Shown here piece after piece: positions 47,158 to 58,600 of a stretch of DNA of 64,000 nucleotides. Where the stretch lies: positions 868,001-932,000 of the forward strand of contig CM040764.1 in assembly GCA_022829145.1 (NCBI GenBank), in the 5' to 3' direction. Origin of the DNA: Albula goreensis (lineage: Eukaryota > Chordata > Actinopteri > Albuliformes > Albulidae). The position numbers were made by a program, and so were the translations under genes. Every line of letters starts with the position of its first letter. The first letter of the stretch is position 1. The notes under the pieces were generated by a model. It was not told the DNA's origin, did not search any database, and saw only the letters and a list, made by a program, of their open reading frames with translations.

Positions 47158-47563
47158 TTAACTTCCTAATATACATATAACTCACCCTCTGACATGACCC
47201 CACACTCGTTTGCTCTGAAATTAAAACCTCCAACTTCCTGGATAACCAGGAAAAAATGCGATGACAAGTAACTGCTACAATGTCATGAAATAACTTAACA
47301 AGAGCGCTAGTTTCAAGTGTGTTATTGTTTTACAATGTTGAATGGTATTGATTTGCAACGAACCCGGAAATGCTTTGGACAAGGTTGTGTGTGTCGGTGT
47401 CAGTATGCTCGTGTTAAGCCGTTGATAGGTGTAATATGTAGCAGCCGTTCTCAAATGACCAATTATAGACTAACTGATTTAAGAAAAACGTTTAAAATGA
47501 CTGATTTATAACTATAAAACGATTTAAGGATTGACTTTTGGTCCCCTACTCTTTTCCTTGCAG

Positions 47564-47641
47564 CGGCTGTCGTTCACCCATGGCCACCCGTATTGAGCAA
47601 CTCGCGAAGCCCAAACCAAACCTCCTCAAATGTCCAGACCG
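47564..47641 (+). CDS. theg: theg exon with start codon: MATRIEQLAKPKPN
   Basis: Acceptor CCTTGCAG, donor GTATAG. The ATG at 47580 opens MATRIEQLAKPKPNLLKCPD. Sixteen bases before it are 5' UTR if this is the true start; an upstream coding exon cannot be excluded, as the frame is open to the acceptor. Confidence 0.8.
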
Positions 47642-50600
47642 GTATAGTACACTCACGCACACGTGACGCGCACTTTGAAGAAGTCTGGGCTGGGGGCAGT
47701 ACGTGGTGGAATGGATGCGGCAGTTTTATTATCTGTAGTTTGTCGATATTTACGTAGAGAATTGTGGTGATGATGATGGTTATTATTATTATTATTATTA
47801 TTACGACGTTAGTATTTTCCTATTTTTTACACCATATGAATGAAACTGTAGCCACAATGTCATCACTTAAACGTAAGTGGACAAAACACTTTCTATTTTT
47901 GCCATGCAAATGACAAACACAATTCTCCATAACAAAAGTCTGAACACAAGATACAAAAATACATTAAATAAGTCCCAACCAACAAAACTGACATGATTTG
48001 ATCACAGAAGACAACAACAACAGTAAAACGGTAAAGCATGTGAAAATGCTGTTTACAGTTTCTCTCTATTGTTCGGATGCATTGTTAGAAACAATTGTGC
48101 CCATTTTGAGAATAGGTGACACAACCAACAAAACTGGGTTTCAGTTTACAAAACAGCAAGTGCATGCAGAAAATTTTATTGCAAGATTTTATTTCCTTAA
48201 AAGGAAAGATCACAAAAAACTCCTTCCTGAAGACAGAAAAAAATAAAAACAACTATCTTTTTCAAAACAGTACATCAAATCGTAAGTTTACACCACCAAT
48301 CATGTAGTATTACGCAAAAAAAACTTCATTTGTGTTAAATGTTTCGCAAACCGTGTTTTCAATGTGAACGTTGTGTAAAGAGTGAAGAGAAGTGTGTGAA
48401 GAGAACCTGAAACCGTTAAAAACTGGAAATACTTATTCCAGTTACTTATGGGAAAAATTATTGCAGTTTTTGCTGTTACTCCATATTCCAAACTGCTTTC
48501 CAAGCTGTTTCAAAAAAGCTTGTAAGATGAAGAAAGTTACTGTTTTATTACTATGGCAGCAGAAGTGATAGTAGAAGTCGTGATAGTATTATAGCATGCT
48601 GGTGTGTGTATGAAAGTGAGATTCTAATCATGCAAATCCTGAATTCTAATCATGCAAATTGTTGAGTTGAATAAACTGATAGCACGTCCTCTCCTTTTTC
48701 TATTTGTGTATTAACAGTCGGTCTGCATACTGGCGGGACAGACTCCCAGAGAAAAAACAAGGAGAAACAACTACCTTTGGTAAATAAAAATAAAAAAAAA
48801 ATAACAATACATTTTACCCATTGTCATGGACAAACAAAACATTCTAAACATTATATTTACACATGTAATGATGATTATTTTAAGTAATTCAGCATATTAT
48901 CTTAACTATGTTGTGTACGTGAATGAGTTATCCTGTTGTATATACTGCAAATGATCGCTAAAACTTTCGTGCATCTTTGTTTTGAGAAAGAGCTGACGCC
49001 CCGTTGGTCTCAGCTATGCGAGAGAAGGCAGCGTGAGCCTGTGTTTCCAGAAAACAGGTGAAGAGTGCATTGCTTGTCTTTCTTTGCAGTCTTTAGCTGT
49101 GTGAGAAAGGGACTTGTCTTTGTCTGGTGACCACCCTAACCATTTTTTGGCCTCCTCTTTCACTAAGAACAATCCACTGACACATCTATGCTGTCTCACA
49201 CTCTAGCAAAGCGTATCCCACTCTTATTTATGCCCGCTGTCTGTTTTCTTTTTTGTTTTCTTTTTGTCTTCTCGTTCTGAGTGAATTTATGTGGATTTAT
49301 GAAAACTATGCAGTTTAATGTCACAATGTTGTTTAATCAAAAGTTCAGAAAGATCAGTCTTTCTCTCTCTGCACCCCTTTAAATTCAAATTTTAAATTTA
49401 AATTTCACTTTAAAATTGTCTTTCTGCCTCTTCCAGCCCAGTGAGTTTAATTTTTATGAAATACTTTGTGTAAACATTGCCTATAAATTCACTTCAGCCA
49501 AACAGAAAAACTGTATTTAAATTAACAGGCATATTCACATAGCACCATATTTCCTTTTGCCATCCTCTCTCTCTTTTTGCCTGTTCCTCTTGTTTTTTCC
49601 ATGCCCATTCCCTCTCTCTCTCTATCCTTCCCTTTCACCCTGTCTCTCTTTGCACTTTTACCACTCTCCCTCTGTTTCTCACACTCCCTCTGTTTCACTC
49701 CCAGGTGGCGTTCTCCAATTTGGGAGGTGAGCATGGCAGCGCTGAGGGCATCTGCCACCGAGCGGGTGTGCGCCCTGGCCAAACATCGCCAACCCAAACC
49801 TGGCTGGCAGCCTGATCGCCCCCTACTGGCCAAAGTGAGTACTGCCTCCTCGTCAGTCCATCACCCTCATTGTACCCAGTGCCATTCCTTTCTTAGGTGG
49901 TGATCATATGTTTCTAACTGTCATGTTTGGATTTTTGTGCCTGTCTCCACTTCATTTTTTCAAGACCTTCAAAGCTGACTTTTCCTGTTATTTTCATGAA
50001 GAATATGATCCTGTTTTTAAAATGTGTTTGGGCCCTATTTTCGGCAGCAGGTGCAATATACTAGGACTGATTTTAAAATGCACCATGACCGCAAAGTTAT
50101 TTTTGGCAACACGCCAGAACCTCAACATAAAAATGCCGAAGCACAAAGCCACTTTCCTTTGATGTAATAAAGGGGCGTAGAAGCACAATGTCTGGGAGTG
50201 TCCTCTGAAAACAAATTTGAGTACCATGCAAATTATGGAGCGCAATGCCCGAATTGCCGTTTTTGTCCAAAGTGAAACCCTTGCCCATTAGAGGTCTCAA
50301 AAGTAGGTCTATTGGGAGTGCGAAACTGCCAAAGTACTTGTAGTACATTGACTCGAACAGGAGGTGTCATAACATGATGGCAATAATGGTCAAAATTCCA
50401 TAATAACACAAATAATTGCATTCTAATCAAAATATTTCAACATAAATTTGTCTGGTATGTCATGAATTGTCATAGTGTCAAACTTGGCAATGAAGACATA
50501 TCAAACAAACAACAGAATTCCCCTCAGCACAGACAATACCGATTTCTCCAAATTAACTAATACCTCTCCACCTGTATATAAGAACAGCCAGACGAACTAC

Positions 50601-53600
50601 ATTAACAGGACCGAGGAAGCCAGGAAAAGGTGAGACCCATGCTTTTGAAATGTATATTCTTCTGATTCTTAGAACATAATGGACACAGACTAATAATCAT
50701 GGCTTAATTTAATGTCTCTGTTTAGCTGTTAATCCCGATAGTATGGAATACATAATTGCAAGGAGAAGAAGGCGTTACCGCCAACGACTTTTCAAACAGC
50801 GGCACTTCTTCCTTAATATGACTGACCCTATGTTCACACATAAGCGGAATGTCCGCTCTGTGTTCCGCAAGTGAGAGCACAGAACATAGAGCAACGACAG
50901 TATCAAAATCACTGACCGCTAATTGGGACCGTTTTGCAGCAGACATTTAATTCACAGAGAACAAACACAGAGGAATAAAAACTATACGATCACTACATAT
51001 ATTTATTATATATTTAACAATTGGACATGTGCCCCTTCGCAGTCTTTGGTGACAGGTAACTGTCCATTTTACAAGCTGTTATTTGCCGGTTCTTTGCCAG
51101 GCTCAATAAACTGCTGAAACCCAGTGATCTTGTCTGCGTGGTGGATGCCAGAATAGCTTCAACTGAGGAATCTGGGTTACACTGGCAGATCCAAAAATTT
51201 GCTCATGTCGGGCATGGACCTCACAAACTAGTACCTCTGGCGTGAAACGCACCTTCCTCTGCCTTAGCCATGTTATCTTGCGAGCACTGGATGCAAGTGA
51301 TTTTATTGTATGTAATGCGCATTATTATTGGCTGAAACATGCAACGCCATCTAATTGATATTAACACATTACTCCACCCGTTGCAGATTGTGAATTTAGC
51401 AGATACATACTTACTTTACTTACTGATGATAATATTATTGATGGAATTTATTATACTGATTACTGTTAGTATTCCTAATTTCATTTGGGCCAAAAAAAAT
51501 ACATCCCTTTATGTAAATTAGAGGAGGGGAATCCCTTTGTCCTGTCCAGTATTGGCTGCCTCCTTAGATTTGTGACATCACAAATACGGTCTGTCCTGGA
51601 ACCAGATAAACTTGAATATATATTCATTGGGAGAACTGCAGGCATGTTGAAATGTAAATCTGACGAGCTTATCAAGATACCAAACAAACATCGAAAGGGA
51701 AACATTTTGGAATTTGGAATCTTGCAGTACACTGGATGCTCCACATGTACTATTTTATGCTCCATGCTCTCCAGTTCACTTGGTGTTCTCCCAAGACAAG
51801 CTCTATCCTAGAGATGAGCTATCAGACAAAAGACATCTCGGCGGCAAAGTCTGTGCTCAGACTGCACTGCTGGCAATGTGCTCTTTCAGGTCAACTACCT
51901 GCAGCTCCAATACTGATATGCAGGATTTTCAATGTGGAGGAGACAGGAGAACAGTCCCTGGTAGAAGAGGTTGTTTGGGGGACTGTAGTATCACAAGCAG
52001 AGGGGTAGAGGGGGTGACCACACCGGGCCCACACAGCCAAGGAGGCCCAGGCCCATCCCAGCTCACTCTTGCACCATATTTTCTGACAAAGCATTGACAT
52101 GACCTGCCATGCAAAGTCAATGATGAAAACATAAATTCATAGCTCAATAAAAACCTGAAACATGGGAAAAACCCTAAATAATGAGGAAACCATAAAGTCA
52201 TTAAAGACTTCAGATAATTCGTGCAACGCTCATTAAACTCAGTCGCCATGTAAGTGAGTCACAATGTTAGTGCTCAAATACTGGACACAATGCTTTAAGT
52301 ATGAGCTTAAATATAAAATGGATACATCAAAAAGAGAATGTTTTAGATGGGTCTGTAAACTATATTTTTGCATCACTGATGATACAAAACAGGAACTCAA
52401 AAAATTGAGTTCCTGCTCTTCAGAGGTTTACATTCCTGATTATTATCTTTTTTTTTCTCTCAACATTGGGAATATTTTAGGAGTTACCCAGACTGTATGT
52501 GCTTGGATCATGACCATCTGAAGTCTCAGGGTTTGTCAGACAGGGGGAGTCAGACAGGACATCTAAACAAAACATCTAAAGCTGTGATAACCCTGGATAT
52601 TGAATGTTTCTCCCCTGCTGTTTCGCCCACAGCCGAAAACAGCTGTAGGAACAGTTGTGCTCAGCTCCCGAATTGGCCAGTTAGCTTGCCCCAAAAAAGT
52701 GGTGACTCCACTGCGTCTCCAAATCGAAACCAGGCCCACCCTGGCCAGCCTGCAGCCACGGACACTCTCTTCCCGCTTGCGGCTCCTGGCCAGTGAGTCG
52801 CAGTCCGCCATGTTCTCTATTCCTATTCACTTTTATTCATTGTATTGGGTTCTATGAGTCATATCCCAGCATGCGGCTGAACTTGTGTAGACTAAGGGTC
52901 AGGACAACTCTGTGGGCATGTGCAGCTGGAAGGGTCTGCAAAGCTCTAGCTAAGGATCAGTGCAGCTCTAAGGGCATATGTTGCTATAACGAAGGGTCTG
53001 TGCAGCTCTATCTAGGAGTCTGTGCAGCTGAAAGGGTCTGTGAAGCTCTAACTAAGGGTTGTCTTAGCTCGGTGTCAGCGCAGCTCTACAGGCGGGCAGC
53101 TCTAACTCAGGGTCTGTGCAGCTCTAAATAAAGGTCAGCATAGCTCAAAAGGTCTGCACAGCTCTTTGCAATTCTAGCTAAGGCTCTATGCAGCTCTAAC
53201 TAGGGGTCTGCACAGCTCCAACTAATGGATAGCACAGCTAAAAAGACCCAATCTTTACTCCTTACTCACAAAGTCTAATAGGCTGTATATGTATCCATCC
53301 ACTTAGCTGAGCTGCATACCTTTCAAGGTATTGTTAACTAATTCATCCAAGAATGTGACAAACCAGACAAGATTAAATTTCTGATAAATTATTGTCAGCT
53401 CTAATAAATTATCATCAAAGCGAGCTGTGTGGTATGACTGCAGGTGCAACAGGGCGAGTGTGCGTGAGAGCGTGAACCACAAGTCTAGCAGATCAGCACC
53501 AAAAATCAACTATATTTAGGATAATCTGCCAGTCGCTGGTAAGGGCAGATCAGGGCGAAAACCGGCCAATCCCAGTCACCGGCCAATCGATCGGTGCACC

Positions 53601-54022
53601 TTTAATTGTTATTATTATTATTATTATTATTACAAGGTGGATCAACACATGGCATTTGTTGGTTCTGACTTGTGCCAACAATAGCAAATTTTAAATTCAA
53701 TTTACTCGCTCTCTCCCTCATTCTGCTGTTTGTTACTGTCCTCCCTGTGTTTAGCCCCAAAGCCCAGCCATCCACAGTACCAGCTGGATCGGCCTGTATC
53801 ATGGCCGGTCCCAGTGCCCGCGCAGGAGGCAGTGGCCAGTAATCGGGTGCAGGTCCTCGCCCAGCCCAAACCACGGAAGGGCCTGTTCGAGGGGTACAAC
53901 CCCTTCAGCGTCAATCCGGCGGCCCGAATGCCTACGTCACCCCGCGGATCCTGGAGCTGAGCAAGCCGATCCCGCGCAAATGCAGTGAGAAACGAAGCTC
54001 TGCTGGAGCTGAGCGCTGCTGA
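47580..54022 (+). CDS. theg: THEG / SPMAP2 sperm microtubule-associated repeat protein
   Basis: THEG (SPMAP2) is a haploid-germ-cell protein of the sperm flagellum built from short THEG repeats. Five coding exons were found: 47580-47641 (exon from 47564), 48718-48779, 49705-49834, 52633-52792 and 53755-54022. Repeats seen: RIEQLAKPKP, RVCALAKHRQPKPGW, RIGQLACPKK, RLRLLATPKP (split by an intron), RVQVLAQPKPRKGLFEGY and RILELSKPIPRK. DRRSAYWRDRL matches human DRPSVYWTERF, and PKPRKGLFEGY matches PKVRKGLNEGY. The phase between the second and third exons does not join and one repeat expected from human is absent, so an exon is probably unseen between 48,780 and 49,704. A one-base deletion near 53,921-53,927 separates the last two repeats. 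AATAAA lies at 54,193. Confidence 0.88.
48718..48779 (+). CDS. theg: theg exon: RRSAYWRDRLPEKKQGETTTF
   Basis: Acceptor TATTAACAG, donor GTAAAT. The 62 bases join in phase to the previous exon, completing CPDR, and give RSAYWRDRLPEKKQGETTTF, like human DRPSVYWTERFLEDTT. It leaves one base of a split codon. Confidence 0.82.
49705..49834 (+). CDS. theg: theg exon: WRSPIWEVSMAALRASATERV
   Basis: Acceptor TTTCACTCCCAG, donor GTGAGT. The 130 bases encode WRSPIWEVSMAALRASATER, VCALAKHRQPKPGW and QPDRPLLAK. It needs two bases from the previous exon whereas the exon above supplies one. Confidence 0.85.
50029..51120 (+). mobile_element. Possible PIF/Harbinger remnant in theg intron
   Basis: GGGCCCTATTTTCGGCAGCA near 50,033 resembles Harbinger-type ends in fish. 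Around 50,755-50,870 the plus strand reads IIARRRRRYRQRLFKQRHFF then LNMTD, similar to the Arg-rich start of Harbinger transposases. The match is weak and the right end was not found. Confidence 0.35.
52633..52792 (+). CDS. theg: theg exon: RIGQLACPKK and RLRLLA
   Basis: Acceptor GCCCACAG, donor GTGAGT. The 160 bases encode PKTAVGTVVLSSRIGQLACP, KKVVTPLRLQIETRPTLASL and QPRTLSSRLRLLA. Phase 0 entry joins the previous exon exactly, and phase 1 exit joins the next. Confidence 0.88.
52905..53230. repeat. Degenerate GCAGCTCTAACTAAGGGTCT repeats
   Basis: A dozen or so loose copies of a 20-26-base motif around TGCAGCTCTA; an old minisatellite in a theg intron. Confidence 0.75.
53755..54022 (+). 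CDS. theg: theg terminal exon, frameshifted
   Basis: Acceptor TGTGTTTAG. It encodes PKPSHPQYQLDRPVSWPVPV, then ASNRVQVLAQPKPRKGLFEG and YNPFSVNPAAR. As written, this frame stops at 53958-53960. In the next frame, 53927 onward gives NAYVTPRILELSKPIPRKCS, another THEG repeat, ending at TGA 54020-54022. One base is therefore missing in the GGCGGCCCGAATG region. Confidence 0.85.
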
Positions 54023-54192
54023 CGAGACCCAGTGGGGTCACGAGTCCATCACAGATGGCAGGATAATGAGCTGTCAATCAATTCCTTTTTTTAACAGTCA
54101 AGAGCTTTTTTTCTCTTCACAGAGAAACACAATGACACATTCAAAGGCCACAAACCAAGAGACAGAGAAACTATCTTTAAAATAATTATTTA

Positions 54193-54198
54193 AATAAA
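54193..54198 (+). other. theg polyadenylation signal
   Basis: AATAAA, about 170 bases after the last stop codon of theg, in an AT-rich run; a plausible 3' end of the transcript. Confidence 0.55.
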
Positions 54199-55689
54199 TA
54201 ATTATTTTTGTGATTAACTTGACTGCCACTTTTAGCTGTACTCTGGATTTCTTACTGTTATTGTCTCCAGCATGATTCCTTTGTCTTTCTTCACACTATA
54301 GTAGATGTTACAAGAGCATTATTGTGTTGTTTTAATTCACACCAGACCATAATAGCACTCTGTACAACTGCTAAAATGTAACAAAGTTTCTCACCAAGGA
54401 CCCGATTGGTTGACATTAATAGTCACTATTGAGTATAAGCAATAAATATGTTGAAAACATGTTTTGAACATGATAAATCTGGCCTTATTGATTTTCCTGG
54501 CATGAAATAAAAATAAAGAAAATAATAATCAATTGCTATCATACATGCCAGAAACATATCAAGTTAGTTTTAGTATGTATGGTATTTATATTGGTTGTTT
54601 AGGGGCTGTTCACACAGAAAGGTACCTGTTTGATGTGAAATATTATTTTCATTGGTCTAAAAGTTTTTTTTTTTTCCTGACACACCTAAAGACATAAGGA
54701 GTAAAGAATCACATAGAATCACATAAAGAATCATTCTTAAACGTGATGTGGCTCTTTCGATGCTACCTTTTGTGAGGCTGAATTTATTTGATGTTTATTT
54801 TCCTTAAACCCCTTATGTTTCCTGTGGTGCTTTAGTGAAAATATTCTCACTAATATTCAATAAAATATATCACATTTTTGTGAAATGAATGGACCGATTT
54901 TGGAATTTGTTACGTATATGTAAATTGACAGAATAAACACCAAATGTTCGTTAATTCGAAACCGATAAGCAAAGTTTTAATAGAACTTTTGAACGAGTAA
55001 TTATTTCAATCGTTTGAAACCGTGGACCGGAATATGGCCTTTCTCATTACTTCGACATAGGAATGTGTGTGCGAATCGCACTCGTATGCACACTTCTGTT
55101 TTGTTGGTTCAGTTAAAGGATTATGTGTTGTCTTTGACCCTTATCCCACTTTCTAATGAGTTCAAGGAGCAGCTGGGGCCATTAAGGTTTCAGTTTGATT
55201 CAACTTGTGTTTGATGTACGTTTCTTCATCAAACAACTCCATCACACTAACTCAATATGCGCTTATACGAGTTGTCATAACTTAATAAATTAACAACCAG
55301 ATTAACACTAATAGCGTTCATTAACACTGTGTCCGATTTTTAGTAGCGACCACAGGTGAAACCAGTGGCAATAACTATTTTTCCCAGTTTGGAAATAAGA
55401 CAGAATGTAAAACATGCTATTTTAAAACTGACAACCAACTAATATCCTGCATCCAGAGTTATACGTTTGGACTAAATGATCCTTGATTATCTCCCTATTC
55501 ATAGGCTTTTGGAAACAGTTATATTTTCATAATGAGTCAGTTTTGACGAATACGCATAAAGTCGACCTCCTCCTATCCATCGCGTATCATTATCCTCCGC
55601 GCTGTTACGCTACACCAATAAACCATCCGGCTCAAATGCTAGACCTCCACGACATCCGGGAAACTCCCATCAGCCTGCGTAGGAACGGA

Positions 55690-55698
55690 ATGGCGGAG
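55690..55698 (+). CDS. mier2: mier2 first coding exon: MAE
   Basis: GGAATGGCGGAG then donor GTAAGT. Human MIER2 also starts MAE. The CpG-rich sequence around 55,560-55,700 fits a housekeeping-type promoter. Confidence 0.72.
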
Positions 55699-58600
55699 GT
55701 AAGTAGGCGAAAGGGTGAAGGAAGAACACGAAACCAATTATTTTTATATCGACTTTCTGTTTTGGGGACGGAACAGAGCGTCGATAACATTCTCGTCTAT
55801 CGTATCAGCTGGGTGCAGTGAGGCGTGTGCGCCCGTAGTGTGATATCTGAGGTGGAAAAGCCGGTGGCATTAGCTCTGATAAACTCGCGTCTAAAGCCTC
55901 GCCTCATTCTTTACGAACCATTCTCCCGGCTGCCAGATAGTGCGTTGTTATGAGAGCATCGGAGGCTGATGCGGGCGACGGTGCTGAATAGTGTCCCAGG
56001 TGTGCACCTATAGGCATGCGTGAAAGCTGCGTTGTTTGTAAACTTGTTTCAGTATGCGTGTGTGACTAAAGATGAAAGGGAATGTCAGTTTGTTTGCAGT
56101 CGAAGTGTCACTGAAGATTTCTAAACCCGATGAAATCCACAAAGCATGGCTCTCTAGCAATCAGCACCTACTGATTCGGAAAGCAACCTGGCTCGTCTTT
56201 CAAGTGGTCTGGCTTATCAGCACAGCTAAGCGATGTGAATTATACCATGTTATGATTCTTAAATCTTGCATCAATATTAATGAAACTTGTGGAATTCATT
56301 GACTCTCTTTAAAAGCGTGTCCATGCTGTGAACAGAGAAAGTCACATTCTCTTCAGTGGTTTGCGAGCTGCTGAATTCTCGTGAGCCGATTTTTTTTTTT
56401 CTCACCTGGAGCTGCGTTTGGTGTCACACATTTTATTTGGAAGTTTTGGCGCTGTTGATGACCATGGTGGGTTTTTACAATTAAATTCTAATCTGCATAT
56501 TTTGATGTATGTTTGAATATGTCTTCCTCAATCCCCCTTCAGTCTTGGTAATCTTTCGTGAATTTTAGTACCGGTACAACTTTTCCTAAGATTTTTTACG
56601 AATTGTTTTGTGGCTTTGGCGTACCCTTTAGATCTGTGTGGTTGCTTTAATTGTGGTTTAAATTATTTCGATTATGCAGTTTCTTTGGGTACGTTCTCGT
56701 GTACTGTCATCAATAGTATATTACTGTGTAAACAATCGGAATCTCACGTTTCAATACATAAAAAAATCAACAAATTAAAAAAAGGCTAACTATTAAGACT
56801 AAGTTGCAGATACAGGTGTTCTTTTCATTATGTAAACCTGGTTTTCTTTCATTTCAAGGTATGTTAGTTCAAAAAATGTTACTGTAGTTTGGACATCTTT
56901 ATAAAATATCAAGATGTTACAGCAAACTACCTGGAACAGGGAAGAAAGCATTCTTTCTTCCACAATGCATAACGATTTTACTTATTTCCTGTCTTCCTAT
57001 TGAAGTTACCCAGTAGCGGATTTCACGAAGTGCATTAACTTGCCTCTAGTGAGGTGTGATTCAAACTGCTGTGCGGTATAATAGTTTGTATAACTAGGTA
57101 TGTAATTTGGAGACTGCAGTTTCAATTTCCAGATGTGCCATTTGACCTGCATTTCTGAAAACCAGGTATCCAACTGTTTAATGTGATTGCATCTATAAAA
57201 TAATTGTAACCTATGTGTACCTATGATAGGGTTATTCGCTAATTGTACATGCATGTGAAGCGCTGGGAGTGACGTTACCTTCCTCTGCAACACAGTGCAT
57301 TATAGATACATTTCATTGCCCAGCAATGACAATGTACAATTTTTGGTTTTGTATGGTGTGAACCATTTAAAATAATTTCGATTTCCGCTTCTCTTATTCA
57401 GTTCAGATTTTAAGAAGAATCTGAATTTTTGTCTGATTATGCTACACAATAACAGGCAGTTTGATTTATATTTTGCAGACACTAGCTGCTTATGTAAACA
57501 GATATGTGATCTTATACACAACTAAATGGTCAGTAGTAGACTTTATGCTTTGTATCAGCAGTATCACCACAAGCTAAACATGAGCTGGGCTGGCTTAAGA
57601 GCACCAACTTGCCATGCTCACCCTGTTATCACTCCTTAATGTTTGACTGTAGTAATCTCAAGGACCTCTTGCATCTGTGGCCTTCACTACCGGGAAAACT
57701 GTTTTCACAGTTTAGAGCAGAGTGGATGTGGGTACATGAATGATGAACAGTACCTACAAATCCAGTCTACAGCGAAACAATGCAAGCTGCAGCTGAACTT
57801 GTCTTTGGTACAGTAGCAGTAAAGGTAGCGTGTTAATTAGCTGCAAAAACAACAACAGGGCTGCAATTGTACCTGTATGGATATCTTCTTTTGGTGAAAA
57901 AACATTGAGCAGATAGCTTGCTAGCTCAGCTACATAACAATTGGTAAATATTATTTGAGCACCGTATGGATAGAAGCTTATTCCCAGGGCTACCTGGCTC
58001 TGGTATGTCTGGGGCAGTGACAGCAGAATCAATTTGCTTTCATGGTATTCATTTTCTGTTGTCAGAGCAGGCTCCATTTTTAGTGGGTGTGTTTGTATTT
58101 TATTTTTGAACTGACACTGAGTATTTTGCTGATACTCACTTGTATCTGTAGTGATATATCAATCAAAATTGAACATCTATGGCTTATCTGTTCTTTAGTT
58201 ATTCTGGATACATCTTCAAACAGTTTACAATAAAAATTGATTGTACAAATTTTGTTTCAAGAAATAAAAAAATAAAACCATACCCATAATTAAACAAAAA
58301 TGTTGACAACATGGAACCTTGCTGGTTACCTCCATAATGGTTATAATATACATTATTTTATACTGACATTTTTGGTTCTGTTGTTAATTAAATAGAAGAT
58401 TGTTTTTGGTGTACTTAGCTTCAAGATAAAGGTAGACCAGGAATGACAGGATGAAAAATGGTCTATCCCAGGGGTGGGCAACCCTGGTCCTTGAGTGTCA
58501 GAGACATTTCTGGTTTTCAATCCAGCCAAACCCCTGACTGTGTAATCAGAGAGGGGTTAATTAACAGACAGAGTTAATTATCAGGCTTTAATGACTGCAG

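Noticed and set aside
51485..52100. Open frames of 90-127 codons in a theg intron
   Set aside because: No recognisable domain, no splice-site support and no match to THEG repeats.
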